Source of the DNA: Betaproteobacteria bacterium UBA5582
GTDB lineage: Bacteria > Pseudomonadota > Gammaproteobacteria > Burkholderiales > Rhodocyclaceae
Direction: 5' to 3'
NCBI GenBank assembly: GCA_002425245.1
Contig: DILW01000008.1
Location: 1 to 59,863, forward strand
Length of the DNA: 59,863 nt
The notes beneath the pieces were generated by a model. That model had not been told where the DNA came from. It searched no databases and saw only the letters and a list, made by a program, of their open reading frames with translations. Positions 42,204 through 51,343 of this stretch are shown one piece after another. Positions within the stretch are counted from its first letter, which is position 1. Every line of letters starts with the position of its first letter. Position numbers and translations under genes: made by a program.

Positions 42204-43993
42204 CGGATCAACTCCTCCCCGGTTCTTTTAGAGATCACGACCAGCTGAATGAAACTGTTGAGGCTGACATAAAGCCCCAGAAAGCGGTCAATGCAGCGGG
42301 TGAATACATCAAGCCCACTGCCGGCAAAACTCGATTCATCGATCGTCAAGCGAACTTCCTGCCCCCGGATGAAGCAGGCAAATGGCTTGCCCGGCATCCA
42401 GACTGTCTTCTGCTGTTGCGATATGCCAAGGACCCCTTCGATCTGCCTGCGAGTACTGGCCGTTCCCGGCAAGTCGTACAGCGCCAGCATTTCCTGGAAG
42501 GCTTTCAGGCCGCTGCCAGTCAAGGAAAGCTGGTTGAGCGACAGATGAGAAATGAGTCGCCACTGTCCGTCGCGGCGGTGATCGAAACGTACCGGCGGCG
42601 TCGGTTTGCGCAGCAAGCGGATCGAGCGCACGCTACTGCCTCCTTCCAGGAAAAGGTCGCCGGAAGGCATGCCGACAGACATCAAGGTCGGCAGTTCCCG
42701 GTTGGTACAGGTCAGCTGGAGGCTGAGCACATCGGTTTTGGGCTGGACCGGATCGAAATCGGCATCGACGATGGACAGCGAGGTTTCGTATCCCGGACTG
42801 CTTTCGGCGATGATCGGGTCGCGCTGGGCGTACCAGTAGTAGCCGTCACGCTCGGGGGTTTCTCCATGGTGCAGGGAGAAGAACGGCCGGAACTCGGTGA
42901 TCGATTCACCCTGTGCGGTTTGCCTGACCCGTCTCACCGAATCGATGGCGTAGATGTCGTAGGCGTAGGCACGCCGTCCGTCGGCGACGACCGGGTAGGC
43001 GGTGAGGCGGTTGCTGACCCGGATCGGGTCGCCGCGTTGCTGAAACAGGTTGACCACCGGCACGCAGCCCAGGCGCAGGTTTTGGGCGGTCAGTGTTTGC
43101 AGCAGGCGGGAAGCGTCACTGTCGGCACGCAGGTTGCCGAGCACGATGCTCAATTCGATTTTTCCCTCGTTGCGCAGGCTTTTCGGCAAGGCAGCAAGAT
43201 CCAGATCGAAGAAATTGAATTTCTCGGGAAAACAGAAATACTCGGTCAGATAACGGTAAGCGCTGTGGGCCGTATCCGGCATGTCGATCAGGGCTTCCAT
43301 TTCGTCAAAACCCACTGCGTGAATAAGCTTGCCTGTAAGTGCATGCCAGCGCTGATTTGCTCCGGCAGCAAAGGCGCCGAGCTGATTGAGGAAGAGTGCA
43401 TCGCGCAGTGCCGAGGCAACCGATGGCTCGGCGTCAATATAGACCCGCAAGCGGTCTGTCTTGGCGAAGTTCTCGTCGCCGCCGTTATTGCGCCAAGACA
43501 GCGTAAGCGACAAGGTGGCGTTGCTGCCCGACGGCAAACGGCGATCAACGGTGCTGCTGGCAATCGGGTCGAACTCCAGGGCACTGATCTCGACCGGGAC
43601 CAGGGTGACCGGCCACGCTGTCCGGAACTTGCAGACTGCACCACGGATGGGCCGGGACTGGAGTTCGGTGTGGCGTGCCACGACGACCGACGAGGATTGG
43701 CCGCTGGCGTCGAAATGGGCGATCGAACAACTGGGAAACGGTCGCAGATAATGCGGATAAAGAACGTTGAGCAGCGCTTCAGTGAACTGAGGATAGCTAT
43801 CTTCGAGTTTTTTCGAGACGCGCGCCGTCATCAAGGCAAACGACTCGATCATCCGCTCGACGTGCGGATCGTCACATCCTTCCCCCGAAAGCAGCAACTG
43901 GGCAGCCAGCTTGGGGTAGCGCTCGGCGAACTGGCGCGAATGCTGGCGCAGGAAGGCCAGTTCCCGCTCGTAGTAGGGCAGCAGATCTTCCAC
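42167..43993 (-). CDS. tssF: T6SS baseplate protein TssF
   Basis: This 608-residue protein starts LLPYYERELAFLRQHSRQFA and continues YPKLAAQLLL and DPHVERMIESFALM, the hallmark start of TssF. It builds the baseplate wedge with TssG. It directly follows tssE with no gap and overlaps tssG. Confidence 0.96.
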   Translation of the reverse strand: MEDLLPYYERELAFLRQHSRQFAERYPKLAAQLLLSGEGCDDPHVERMIESFALMTARVSKKLEDSYPQFTEALLNVLYPHYLRPFPSCSIAHFDASGQSSSVVVARHTELQSRPIRGAVCKFRTAWPVTLVPVEISALEFDPIASSTVDRRLPSGSNATLSLTLSWRNNGGDENFAKTDRLRVYIDAEPSVASALRDALFLNQLGAFAAGANQRWHALTGKLIHAVGFDEMEALIDMPDTAHSAYRYLTEYFCFPEKFNFFDLDLAALPKSLRNEGKIELSIVLGNLRADSDASRLLQTLTAQNLRLGCVPVVNLFQQRGDPIRVSNRLTAYPVVADGRRAYAYDIYAIDSVRRVRQTAQGESITEFRPFFSLHHGETPERDGYYWYAQRDPIIAESSPGYETSLSIVDADFDPVQPKTDVLSLQLTCTNRELPTLMSVGMPSGDLFLEGGSSVRSIRLLRKPTPPVRFDHRRDGQWRLISHLSLNQLSLTGSGLKAFQEMLALYDLPGTASTRRQIEGVLGISQQQKTVWMPGKPFACFIRGQEVRLTIDESSFAGSGLDVFTRCIDRFLGLYVSLNSFIQLVVISKRTGEELIRCAPRNGESILG

Positions 43994-44473
43994 TCAGATT
44001 CCTGGACGGGCTCTTTGTCGATGCACCGAGTACTGCAGACTGGTCGGCTGCAGCAGCGCATCGAAGGCGACGGGTTCTTGTGCCGGTTTCACGTAGAGAA
44101 CGGCATTGATCGAAAAGAAAAGGGCGTTCACCGTGTTTTTGTGCAGTTCGATATTGACCCGAACGTCACGCAGGCGCGGCTCGTGGATGGCGATGGCGTT
44201 TTCGATGGACGAACAGATGCGCTTGCGATCATGGACGCTGGCCAGGCTCAACCCGGCAAAGTCGCACATCCCGAAACTGGCAACCGAGCGCCTGCTCAAC
44301 GGCAGGCTCTGGTCCAGCGGTTGATCAAGAACTGTCCGGGTGTTCAAAAGGTATTCAAGGTCACGGGCAACTGCGTCCTTGAGTTGTTCCAGCGACAGGC
44401 GTCGCCGCGCTGCGCCAACCGGCAGATCGTCAAACAGTTTGTCGAAAAGTGATGGTTCAAAACCGTGGATCAT
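43994..44473 (-). CDS. tssE: T6SS baseplate protein TssE
   Basis: This 159-residue protein is gp25-like, with VARDLEYLLNTR, DFAGLS and IAIHEPRLRDVRV in the expected order. It sits at the sheath base and starts sheath assembly. A strong terminator lies between hcp and this gene, so it may be expressed at a lower level than tssBC-hcp. Confidence 0.93.
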   Translation of the reverse strand: MIHGFEPSLFDKLFDDLPVGAARRRLSLEQLKDAVARDLEYLLNTRTVLDQPLDQSLPLSRRSVASFGMCDFAGLSLASVHDRKRICSSIENAIAIHEPRLRDVRVNIELHKNTVNALFFSINAVLYVKPAQEPVAFDALLQPTSLQYSVHRQRARPGI

Positions 44474-44499
44474 AAAAAAGGCGGAAACGAATTTCCGCC
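44474..44499 (-). terminator. Terminator or attenuator between hcp and tssE
   Basis: An 8-bp stem GGCGGAAA/TTTCCGCC with a four-base loop is followed on the minus strand by TTTTTT. It directly precedes the tssE start. It would reduce transcription after the abundant tail-tube gene while letting some read-through reach the baseplate genes. Confidence 0.8.
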
Positions 44500-44521
44500 G
44501 TTTCCTTCATGCACTCGCTGA

Positions 44522-45058
44522 TCAGGTAAGGTTCGGCGTGTTCTTGGCGAGGTTCCAGGCACCCTGGATGTTGACCTTGCCGGACTTGTTGCCGTCGATG
44601 TTCAGTTCGTCGTAAGTCCACTTGACTGCCGAGTACTTCAGCGAGAAGGTTTCGCGGGGAATACCTTCGCTATCGACGCTCGGCGAGACCGAAGCGATCA
44701 GCGCGTTCTTCAGCTCGATCTTCAGGTACTGGTGACGATTCTGGGTGCCGGACGGATTGCCGGTCGTGTTCTTGCCGCCGAAGGCGCGGTAGAAATAAAT
44801 CACGACATCGTTGATGATCAGGCCAGAAGAGCACGCTTGATAGAGCTTCGGGCTGGAACCGTCGATGTCCTTGGTGAAGATCATTTCGCCGTGTTCGACA
44901 CGTTCTGCCGTGTGGCCACCGGCGCTGGAGGCCGTTGCCGACTTCGGCTGATGCATCGTGTGGCTCCAGGTCGAAACTTCAACCTGGTCCTTGTGCTTGG
45001 CATCGCGGGAATCACCCTTGATGTCGCTGCCTTTGAACTCAACGTAAATATCCTTCAT
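44522..45058 (-). CDS. hcp: T6SS tail-tube protein Hcp (TssD)
   Basis: This 178-residue Hcp-family protein starts MKDIYVEFKGSDIKGDSRD and has the family beta-barrel pattern (VEVSTWSHTMHQP; GEMIFTKDIDGSSPKLYQA; EIELKNALIASVSPSV-type). It forms the hexameric tube rings. The ribosome site AAGGAGAAAA precedes the start. It is followed by a terminator and preceded by tssC. Confidence 0.95.
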   Translation of the reverse strand: MKDIYVEFKGSDIKGDSRDAKHKDQVEVSTWSHTMHQPKSATASSAGGHTAERVEHGEMIFTKDIDGSSPKLYQACSSGLIINDVVIYFYRAFGGKNTTGNPSGTQNRHQYLKIELKNALIASVSPSVDSEGIPRETFSLKYSAVKWTYDELNIDGNKSGKVNIQGAWNLAKNTPNLT

Positions 45059-45090
45059 TTCGTGTTTTCTCCTTAGGTTTTACAACAAAA

Positions 45091-46578
45091 TCAGTAATTT
45101 GCCTTGCTGGACTGTGGCAGCTCAGCCACCAGGCGGAGCGACACCGACAGTTCATCAAGCTGGAAGTGCGGCCGGATGAAGGACACAGCGCGGTATACCC
45201 CGGGACGTCCGGGAACCTCGCTGACCTCGATCGAGGCTTCGCGCAAGGGGAACTGGGCCTTGGTCTCCTGAGACGCCGAGTCGTCGGCCGTGACGTACTG
45301 GTCAATCCAGCGCTGCAGGTACATCTGCACATTGGCTGCCGAAGCGAAGCTGCCGATCTTGTCGCGCATCATCGCCTTCATGTAATGGGCGATCCGCGAG
45401 ACGGCGAACATGTATTGCAGTTGCGCCGACAGCGAAGCATTGGCGTTGGCTGCATCGGTATCGTATTTCTTTGGCTTCTGCGCCGACTGGGCGCCGAAGA
45501 AGGCTGCGTAGTCGGTGTTCTTGCAATGCACCAGTGGAATGAAACCGAGATCGCTCAATTCCTTCTCGCGACGATCGGTAATCGAGACTTCGGTGGGGCA
45601 TTTGAGCGCCACCTCGCCATCGTCGGTACGGAAAGTATGAGTTGGCAGATCTTCGACCAAGCCACCGCCCTCGACGCCGCGAATGGCTGCGCACCACCCG
45701 TGATTCTCGAACGCCGTGGTCAACCGGGCGGCAAATGCGAAGGCCGCGTTACACCAGAGGTACTTGTCGTGGTTCGTTCCGTCAACCTCTTCGACAAAAT
45801 TGAAGCCTTCGGTGACTTCGCCGTCAATCGGGTTGTAGGGCAGACGACCGAGGAAACGCGGCAGCGCCAGACCGACGTAACGTGCGTCTTCCGACTCGCG
45901 GAAGGATTTCCATTTGGCGTACTCGACGGTATCGAACACCTTTGCCAGATCACGGGGCTTGCCGAGTTCGGTATAGCTTTCCAGACCGAACAGCTGGGGC
46001 GCCGCGGCTGTCACGAATGGCGCGTGCGAAGCGGCCGCAACATGCGACATCTGCTCGATGAAATACATGTCTTCCGGTTGCCGGGTAAGCTCGTACTGGC
46101 CGATCAGTGCGCCGAAGGGGGCGCCGCCGAAAGTACCGAATTCTTCCTCGTAGACCTTCTTGAACAGCGAACTCTGATCGAAGTCGATGGCGCTCTTGAA
46201 ATCCTTGACCAGCTCGCGCTTGCCTGCATTGAACAGTTTGATCTTGAGCTGTTCGCTGGTCGACGTCTGCTTGCAGAGGTAGTTCAGGCCAGTCCAGGCA
46301 CTCTCCAGCGCCTGAAATTCCGGTGCGTGCATGATTTCGCTCAGTTGCTCGGAAATCAGCTCGTCGAGTTGGGCGACCCGGGCATCAAGGGAGGCAGCCA
46401 GGTTTTCGGAGAGGACAACTTCACCTTGAAGTACCTGTTGCACCAACTCGCTAATGATGTCTCGGGCCCGGTTCTTTTCCTGATCGGATTGGGCCACCCG
46501 GCTTTCCTCGATGATCTGGTCGAGGACGACGGACTGGTAATTCTGCCCCGCTGCGGAGACGGCCTGCGTTGCGCTCAT
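45091..46578 (-). CDS. tssC: T6SS sheath large subunit TssC (VipB)
   Basis: This 495-residue protein is diagnostic, with LESAWTGLNYLCKQT, FGALIGQYELTRQPED, SRIAHYMKAMMRDKIGSF and a C-terminal FIRPHFQLDELSVSLRLVAELP. It assembles with TssB into the contractile sheath. Its start overlaps the tssB stop by 4 bases. Confidence 0.97.
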   Translation of the reverse strand: MSATQAVSAAGQNYQSVVLDQIIEESRVAQSDQEKNRARDIISELVQQVLQGEVVLSENLAASLDARVAQLDELISEQLSEIMHAPEFQALESAWTGLNYLCKQTSTSEQLKIKLFNAGKRELVKDFKSAIDFDQSSLFKKVYEEEFGTFGGAPFGALIGQYELTRQPEDMYFIEQMSHVAAASHAPFVTAAAPQLFGLESYTELGKPRDLAKVFDTVEYAKWKSFRESEDARYVGLALPRFLGRLPYNPIDGEVTEGFNFVEEVDGTNHDKYLWCNAAFAFAARLTTAFENHGWCAAIRGVEGGGLVEDLPTHTFRTDDGEVALKCPTEVSITDRREKELSDLGFIPLVHCKNTDYAAFFGAQSAQKPKKYDTDAANANASLSAQLQYMFAVSRIAHYMKAMMRDKIGSFASAANVQMYLQRWIDQYVTADDSASQETKAQFPLREASIEVSEVPGRPGVYRAVSFIRPHFQLDELSVSLRLVAELPQSSKANY

Positions 46579-47087
46579 AGACCACCCCCGTTGTTGCGTC
46601 CGCCTTCAAGTTCCTGCAGCTTTTCGGTATTCGAAAGCACGTCGTTGAGAAGATCTTCGAGCTTTTCGTTGCCGGCGAGCTTGTTTCTCAAATCGGCGAG
46701 TTTCGCCCTCGCCTCTTGCAGCTTGCGCAGTGGTTCGACCTGCTGCACGACGGCCTCGGGACGAAAATCCTCGAATTTCCTGAACTCAAGATCGACACCC
46801 AGTTCACCACCTTCTGGCGTCAGTCGGTTGTTGACCCGAAAGGCCGTACGCGGTGCCATGCCATCCATCACATCGTCGAAATTGTCCATGTCGATGTTGA
46901 CGAACTTGCGGTCGCGAACTTTGCCCTGCGGCTCCTTCGATTGCGCTGCGAAATCGCCGAGTACGCCTACAACAAATGGGATTTCCTTGACTTCGATGGC
47001 GTCACCGATCTCGACGTCATAGGTGAGCTGAACCCGGGGGGGGCGGACCTTTTGCAGGCGCTTCTGGATACTTTCCTTTTTGGCCAC
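46575..47087 (-). CDS. tssB: T6SS sheath small subunit TssB (VipA)
   Basis: This 170-residue protein has RPPRVQLTYDVEIGDAIE, LPFVVGVLGDF-like and FVNIDMDNFDDVMDG, typical TssB stretches, and a C-terminal helix region bound by ClpV. It is the first core gene of this minus-strand block, after the lipoprotein gene. Confidence 0.96.
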   Translation of the reverse strand: MAKKESIQKRLQKVRPPRVQLTYDVEIGDAIEVKEIPFVVGVLGDFAAQSKEPQGKVRDRKFVNIDMDNFDDVMDGMAPRTAFRVNNRLTPEGGELGVDLEFRKFEDFRPEAVVQQVEPLRKLQEARAKLADLRNKLAGNEKLEDLLNDVLSNTEKLQELEGGRNNGGGL

Positions 47088-47156
47088 GATATCTCCTGGA
47101 TGAAATCGTTAAGATCGGGCGTCAGGCAGAGACGGCTCGCACCTGACCATTCCCGG

Positions 47157-47819
47157 TTATTTCAATACACTGAAAGGGTTTCCCGCCGCCGGTTTGCTAG
47201 GCGCAGCCTTACCAGCGGGTGCCTGACGGGTTCGAGGCGTGGGGGCTGCGCGCTTGGCTGCAATCTCCCGTTTTTTGCGGGCTTCAAGTTCTGCAGGCGG
47301 AACGAGTACATCCTCACCCAGGATTTCGCGCATGACCATGGCCAGACCTGTCGCGTCAGGCCTGGCATTTCCTTGCAGGGAGACATCACTGCGCAAGTCG
47401 TTGAGCGACTGCGATGCCACCCTCAACCCGGATACGGCACGGATGCTCTTGGCAGTTTTGTCGGTACGGTCGCGTTGCAGCACTTCCTCGGCCGAGACAA
47501 TGGCCTGACTGTATCGTGCGTCATCAAAATAAAGTTTCGCAATCCTTACCCACGGCTCCTTGCGCTCAGGGTTGGCTCGTGAAAGTTCATTCAGAATGCG
47601 AATAGCTTCGTCCTTTTTACCCGCTTCGAGCAAGCTACTGACTTGTGATTCGGTTTGCGCCATCGTCGCGCCGAACTCTTCCTCGGAACTGACAGTCGTC
47701 TGCGTGGCACATGCAGAAAGGCTGAGTGCTACAACAGCGAGAATGACGCTCAACCCTTTGTTGATGCGAATTCGCCCCGAAACTTTGGTAATACTACTTT
47801 TTGGATAGTTCATAGTCAT
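47157..47819 (-). CDS. TPR-like lipoprotein of the T6SS locus
   Basis: The protein has 220 residues. A signal sequence with lipobox LSAC (Cys37) predicts lipid anchoring. TPR-like helices follow (AIRILNELSRANPERKEPWVRIAKLYFD, written here in two parts: AIRILNELSRANPERK and EPWVRIAKLYFD). A Lys/Ala/Pro-rich tail ends the protein. It lies 69 bp upstream of tssB, divergent from tssJ. It is likely an outer-membrane accessory, perhaps a scaffold; no tag name is certain. A second ATG at 47813 is possible. Confidence 0.7.
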   Translation of the reverse strand: MTMNYPKSSITKVSGRIRINKGLSVILAVVALSLSACATQTTVSSEEEFGATMAQTESQVSSLLEAGKKDEAIRILNELSRANPERKEPWVRIAKLYFDDARYSQAIVSAEEVLQRDRTDKTAKSIRAVSGLRVASQSLNDLRSDVSLQGNARPDATGLAMVMREILGEDVLVPPAELEARKKREIAAKRAAPTPRTRQAPAGKAAPSKPAAGNPFSVLK

Positions 47820-47900
47820 TTTATAATGCCATTGGGTTTGCCTGATTCAGGACGGCATAGTACATTAGCGTCCTTTGTTCAGGCAACCTATCCGGCATAT

Positions 47901-48560
47901 ATGTTGAAAACTAATTTCAATCCTGCTGCATACACCTCGCGCCCGCGGTTCAGTAGATCGACACGATTGATCTGGTTTTCCTTGTTTTTCGCGACCCTGC
48001 TGTCCGGATGCGGCGGTGCTTCAGGGGTACAGATGGCGGGCACGGCAATCGGGGTGATTCTTGAAGCGACCGGAGTGATGAAGCGAGAGAGTGATCCAGC
48101 CAAGCGCTTCAAGGAGTTGACGCTGAAGATTTCCGCCGGCGAAGAATTGAACACGACAACCGGCGGTGTCTCGATGTCGATGGTGGCCAAGATCTATGTA
48201 CTACGATCTTCGGAACGCCTCACGCACCTCAGCTATCAAGAGTTTGGCGAAGCCCAGGGCGATGCCGCCCTGTTCGGTGACAGCCTCGTATCTTCCCGAG
48301 AACTGATCATGATTCCGGGCAAGGTCTATGACTTCAAACTCAACATTCCCGGGGACGCAACGACGGTTGCCGTCGTTGGCATGTATCGCTCGCCGTTTGC
48401 GAACCGCTGGCGAATAGCCTTCGACGCGCAGGAGTCGATCGACCGTGGCATCAGCGTCGGCGCCCATGCCTGCGCGCTGAGCGCCAGCACGGGGAAGCTG
48501 ATCCCGCGGATCAGTCCGGATTCGACGTTCTCGCTGGTCGGTGTCAGTTGCAACAAGTAA
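47901..48560 (+). CDS. tssJ: T6SS outer-membrane lipoprotein TssJ
   Basis: The protein has 219 residues, with lipobox LLSGC (Cys37) and a TssJ-type beta-sandwich (LTLKISAGEELN, MVAKIYVLRSSERLTHLSYQEF, RELIMIPGKVYDFKLNIP). It anchors TssM to the outer membrane. Start 47901 was chosen because it gives a plausible signal peptide; the longer frame runs through the divergent gene. It is followed 15 bp later by tssK. Confidence 0.92.
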   Translation: MLKTNFNPAAYTSRPRFSRSTRLIWFSLFFATLLSGCGGASGVQMAGTAIGVILEATGVMKRESDPAKRFKELTLKISAGEELNTTTGGVSMSMVAKIYVLRSSERLTHLSYQEFGEAQGDAALFGDSLVSSRELIMIPGKVYDFKLNIPGDATTVAVVGMYRSPFANRWRIAFDAQESIDRGISVGAHACALSASTGKLIPRISPDSTFSLVGVSCNK

Positions 48561-48575
48561 AGGTGAATTGAAACA

Positions 48576-49919
48576 ATGGGTGGCAAGAAAATTCTTTGGG
48601 GAGAAGGTCTGTTTCTTCGCCCGCAGCATTTCCAGATGCAAGACATGCACGTCGAGGCAATCGGACGCCGCAGCCAGTTGGTCGCCAACCCTTTCGCCTG
48701 GGGGGTTCGGGCGATGGATCTCGATCACGACTCCCTGAAAAGCGGCATCCTCAGACTGACCCGCATCGACGCAATTTTTGCCAACGGCGATTCGCTGATC
48801 GCTCCCGGGCTTGATCAACTACCGGCTCCGCTCTCGCTTGAAGAGGCCGTGGCAGAAGGCGGGGTAACTGACTTCTACCTTGCCATCCACCACTTGAATC
48901 CGCATGGCGGCAACAGTGCCGACAACGCTGCGGAATCGGGCACGGCGCGGTATGTCGTGATCCCCGAGGAAGCAAATGACCTGTTCACCGACGCCGCCGA
49001 AGCCGAGGTGGCTACGCTGAGCAAGTTGTCGTTCATCAAGGCTGCAGATGAACCGCGTGAGCAGTTGCTGACCCTTCCTATTGCCCGGATTCGTCGAACC
49101 GCCAGCAACGGCTTCGAGTTTGACCCCGGTTTTCTGCCGCCATCGGTGACCCTGCGTGGCACGCCAGCCCTGCACGCCATGCTGCGCCGTCAGATCGATG
49201 CCTTGCTGGCAAAGGCCGATGCGCTCTACGGATTTCATCGCGAGCCATCGAAGAACATCATCGAGTTCCGCTCAGGCGACATCGCGTCTTTCTGGCTTTT
49301 GCACACCGTGAGTAGTGCCTGCGCCGCCCTGACGCACCTGTTCCGGAATCCTGAAACTTCGCCAGAGAGGCTGTTTCAGGAACTACTGCGCTTGGCCGGC
49401 GGCTTGATGACCTTTTCGAAGATCTACACACTGAACGATTTGCCGGCCTACGAGCACCAGCAGCCGGGTCCGGCCTTTTGGCGGCTAGACAATATTCTCA
49501 AGGACCTGCTCGATACAGTCATTTCGACACGCTATTTCGCGATTGCCCTGAATCAACCGAAACCTGCGTTCTACGCCGGGCACCTGGATTCAGACAAGAT
49601 CAACAACGAAACGGCCTTCTATCTGGCGATCACGGCCGCCCACCAGCAATCCGAAATCATCGAATCGATCCCCTTGCGTCTCAAGGTCGGCGCTCCGGAC
49701 GACGTCGAAAAACTGGTCCTGTCGGCCATCTCCGGCGTCAGACTGACGCACGCTCCGCAGGTTCCGGCCCCGATACCGGTACGCCCCGGGGCCTGCTATT
49801 TCGCGCTGGATGCGCATGGTCCGCTCTACGAGCGCATGCTGAAAGCCAAGTCAGTCATGATCTACGCCCCCGAAAGCTATCGGGACCTCAAAATTGAAAT
49901 GATCGCGGTGATTCCATGA
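48576..49919 (+). CDS. tssK: T6SS baseplate protein TssK
   Basis: This 447-residue protein starts KILWGEGLFLRPQHFQMQD, the TssK signature. It joins the baseplate wedges to the TssL/TssM membrane complex. It overlaps tssL by 4 bases (ATGA). Confidence 0.96.
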   Translation: MGGKKILWGEGLFLRPQHFQMQDMHVEAIGRRSQLVANPFAWGVRAMDLDHDSLKSGILRLTRIDAIFANGDSLIAPGLDQLPAPLSLEEAVAEGGVTDFYLAIHHLNPHGGNSADNAAESGTARYVVIPEEANDLFTDAAEAEVATLSKLSFIKAADEPREQLLTLPIARIRRTASNGFEFDPGFLPPSVTLRGTPALHAMLRRQIDALLAKADALYGFHREPSKNIIEFRSGDIASFWLLHTVSSACAALTHLFRNPETSPERLFQELLRLAGGLMTFSKIYTLNDLPAYEHQQPGPAFWRLDNILKDLLDTVISTRYFAIALNQPKPAFYAGHLDSDKINNETAFYLAITAAHQQSEIIESIPLRLKVGAPDDVEKLVLSAISGVRLTHAPQVPAPIPVRPGACYFALDAHGPLYERMLKAKSVMIYAPESYRDLKIEMIAVIP

Positions 49920-50695
49920 GCCATGCCCCCAGTTTGTTCTCATCCGCCACTTATACCGAGCAGACCGACACCCGGACACTCAGCACGCCACCGGAAAAGA
50001 ATCTGGTCGACCTGCTCTACGACGGCTTTTACATGCTGATCCTCCTGCAAGGCCGGAGTGCTCCCCAGGATGTACCTTCGTTTTCCGCCGGCATTCGCCG
50101 CTTTCTCGACGATTTCGAAAAGCGGGCGAGCAAGGCACACTTCAATGCTGATGATATTTTCGACGCCAAATACGCACTGTGTGCTGCGATTGACGAAGCA
50201 GTGCTGACGTCACGGATGAATATCCGTGAAACCTGGGAGCGGCATCCCCTGCAACTTGAACTATTCGGCGACCAGCTCGCCGGAGAACACTTCTTCGACC
50301 GCCTGGAAGTGGCACGCAATGGCGGCTCGAATCGCATTCAGGCTCTGGAAGTTTTCCATATGTGCCTGCTTGTCGGATTCAAGGGGCGCTACTTGCTTGA
50401 GGGGCCGGAGAAGCTCAAGTACCTGACCGCGCAGCTTGGCGAGCAGATTGCCCACATCAAGGGTAAGCAAGCCGCGTTCGCACCGCACTGGGCGGCGCCT
50501 GACCGCATTGCCAACGTGATCAAGCGCGACGTTCCGATGTGGGTGATCAATTCAATCCTCGCCCTGCTCGGACTAGTTGCCTACGTAGCGCTGGACTGGC
50601 ACGCGGGTTATAACGTTCAACAGGTACTTGCGCCGTTTGCCAACGTTGTGCAACTGGCCCCAAAAGCGCCCAGTTTGATCATTACCCTGCCGTAA
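49916..50695 (+). CDS. tssL: T6SS membrane protein TssL (short form)
   Basis: This 259-residue DotU-family protein has NLVDLLYDGFYMLILLQG, FDAKYALCAAIDEAVL and LLEGPEKLKYLTAQLGEQI in the cytoplasmic domain, and a C-terminal anchor (MWVINSILALLGLVAYVAL). It lacks a periplasmic OmpA extension; the separate OmpA protein at 29534 may compensate. It is the last gene of tssJKL. Confidence 0.95.
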   Translation: MSHAPSLFSSATYTEQTDTRTLSTPPEKNLVDLLYDGFYMLILLQGRSAPQDVPSFSAGIRRFLDDFEKRASKAHFNADDIFDAKYALCAAIDEAVLTSRMNIRETWERHPLQLELFGDQLAGEHFFDRLEVARNGGSNRIQALEVFHMCLLVGFKGRYLLEGPEKLKYLTAQLGEQIAHIKGKQAAFAPHWAAPDRIANVIKRDVPMWVINSILALLGLVAYVALDWHAGYNVQQVLAPFANVVQLAPKAPSLIITLP

Positions 50696-50704
50696 GCGAA
50701 GTGG

Positions 50705-51343
50705 TCATCGTGCGGACTTGGCCGGATTGCGCAGACGATTGGCGATGTCGGTGTTGTTGAAGCGCTGAGCAATGTCCAGTGCCGATTCGCCCCGGTCGGT
50801 ACGTAATTCGGTATTCGCCCCGGCCTCAAGCAATGCGTTGACGATCGACAGGTGGCCACCACGCGCAGCCGCCATCAACGCCGACATGCCGCCCTCACTG
50901 ACGGCGTTGATATCACCGCCATGCGCTATGAGCAGGGCGACAATACCCTGATGCCCATTCAGCGCCGCGTAAACCAGCGGCGGCCAGCCAGGAATGCCCT
51001 GCGAAGCATCCGCCTTGAGCAGCAACTCGACCACCTTCTCGTGACCACGTAAGGCCGCTAGAGCTAGCGCGGTGTCGCCGGCGGCGTTACGTGCGTTGAG
51101 TTTGGCCCGGCTATTGATCAACAGTTCAGTCAACTGCACGTGACCGTCCCGGGCTGCCAGCATCAACAAGGTGTTGCCATCGATGTCGGTGGTATCAACC
51201 GAAGCGCCACGCCCGAGCAGGCTTGCGATCGCCTTGCTGTCGCCCATCCTGGCTCCCTGAATCAGCTCGTCATAGGTGCTGGCAAGGGAGAGTACAGGCA
51301 GCACGGCGATCATTGCGACAGCAACGAGTTTTTTCATTTTCAT
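50705..51343 (-). CDS. Exported ankyrin-repeat protein
   Basis: The protein has 212 residues, with a signal peptide (MKKLVAVAMIAVLPVLSLAS) and about five ankyrin repeats (DIDGNTLLMLAARDGHVQL, GDTALALAALRGHEKVVEL and others). It overlaps the tatD stop (ATGA), so it belongs to the mltG operon rather than to the convergent T6SS genes ten bases away. Partner unknown. Confidence 0.88.
   Translation of the reverse strand: MKMKKLVAVAMIAVLPVLSLASTYDELIQGARMGDSKAIASLLGRGASVDTTDIDGNTLLMLAARDGHVQLTELLINSRAKLNARNAAGDTALALAALRGHEKVVELLLKADASQGIPGWPPLVYAALNGHQGIVALLIAHGGDINAVSEGGMSALMAAARGGHLSIVNALLEAGANTELRTDRGESALDIAQRFNNTDIANRLRNPAKSAR

Noticed and set aside
42416..44452. 678-codon plus-strand frame opposite tssF and tssE
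   Set aside because: Antisense of complete baseplate genes.
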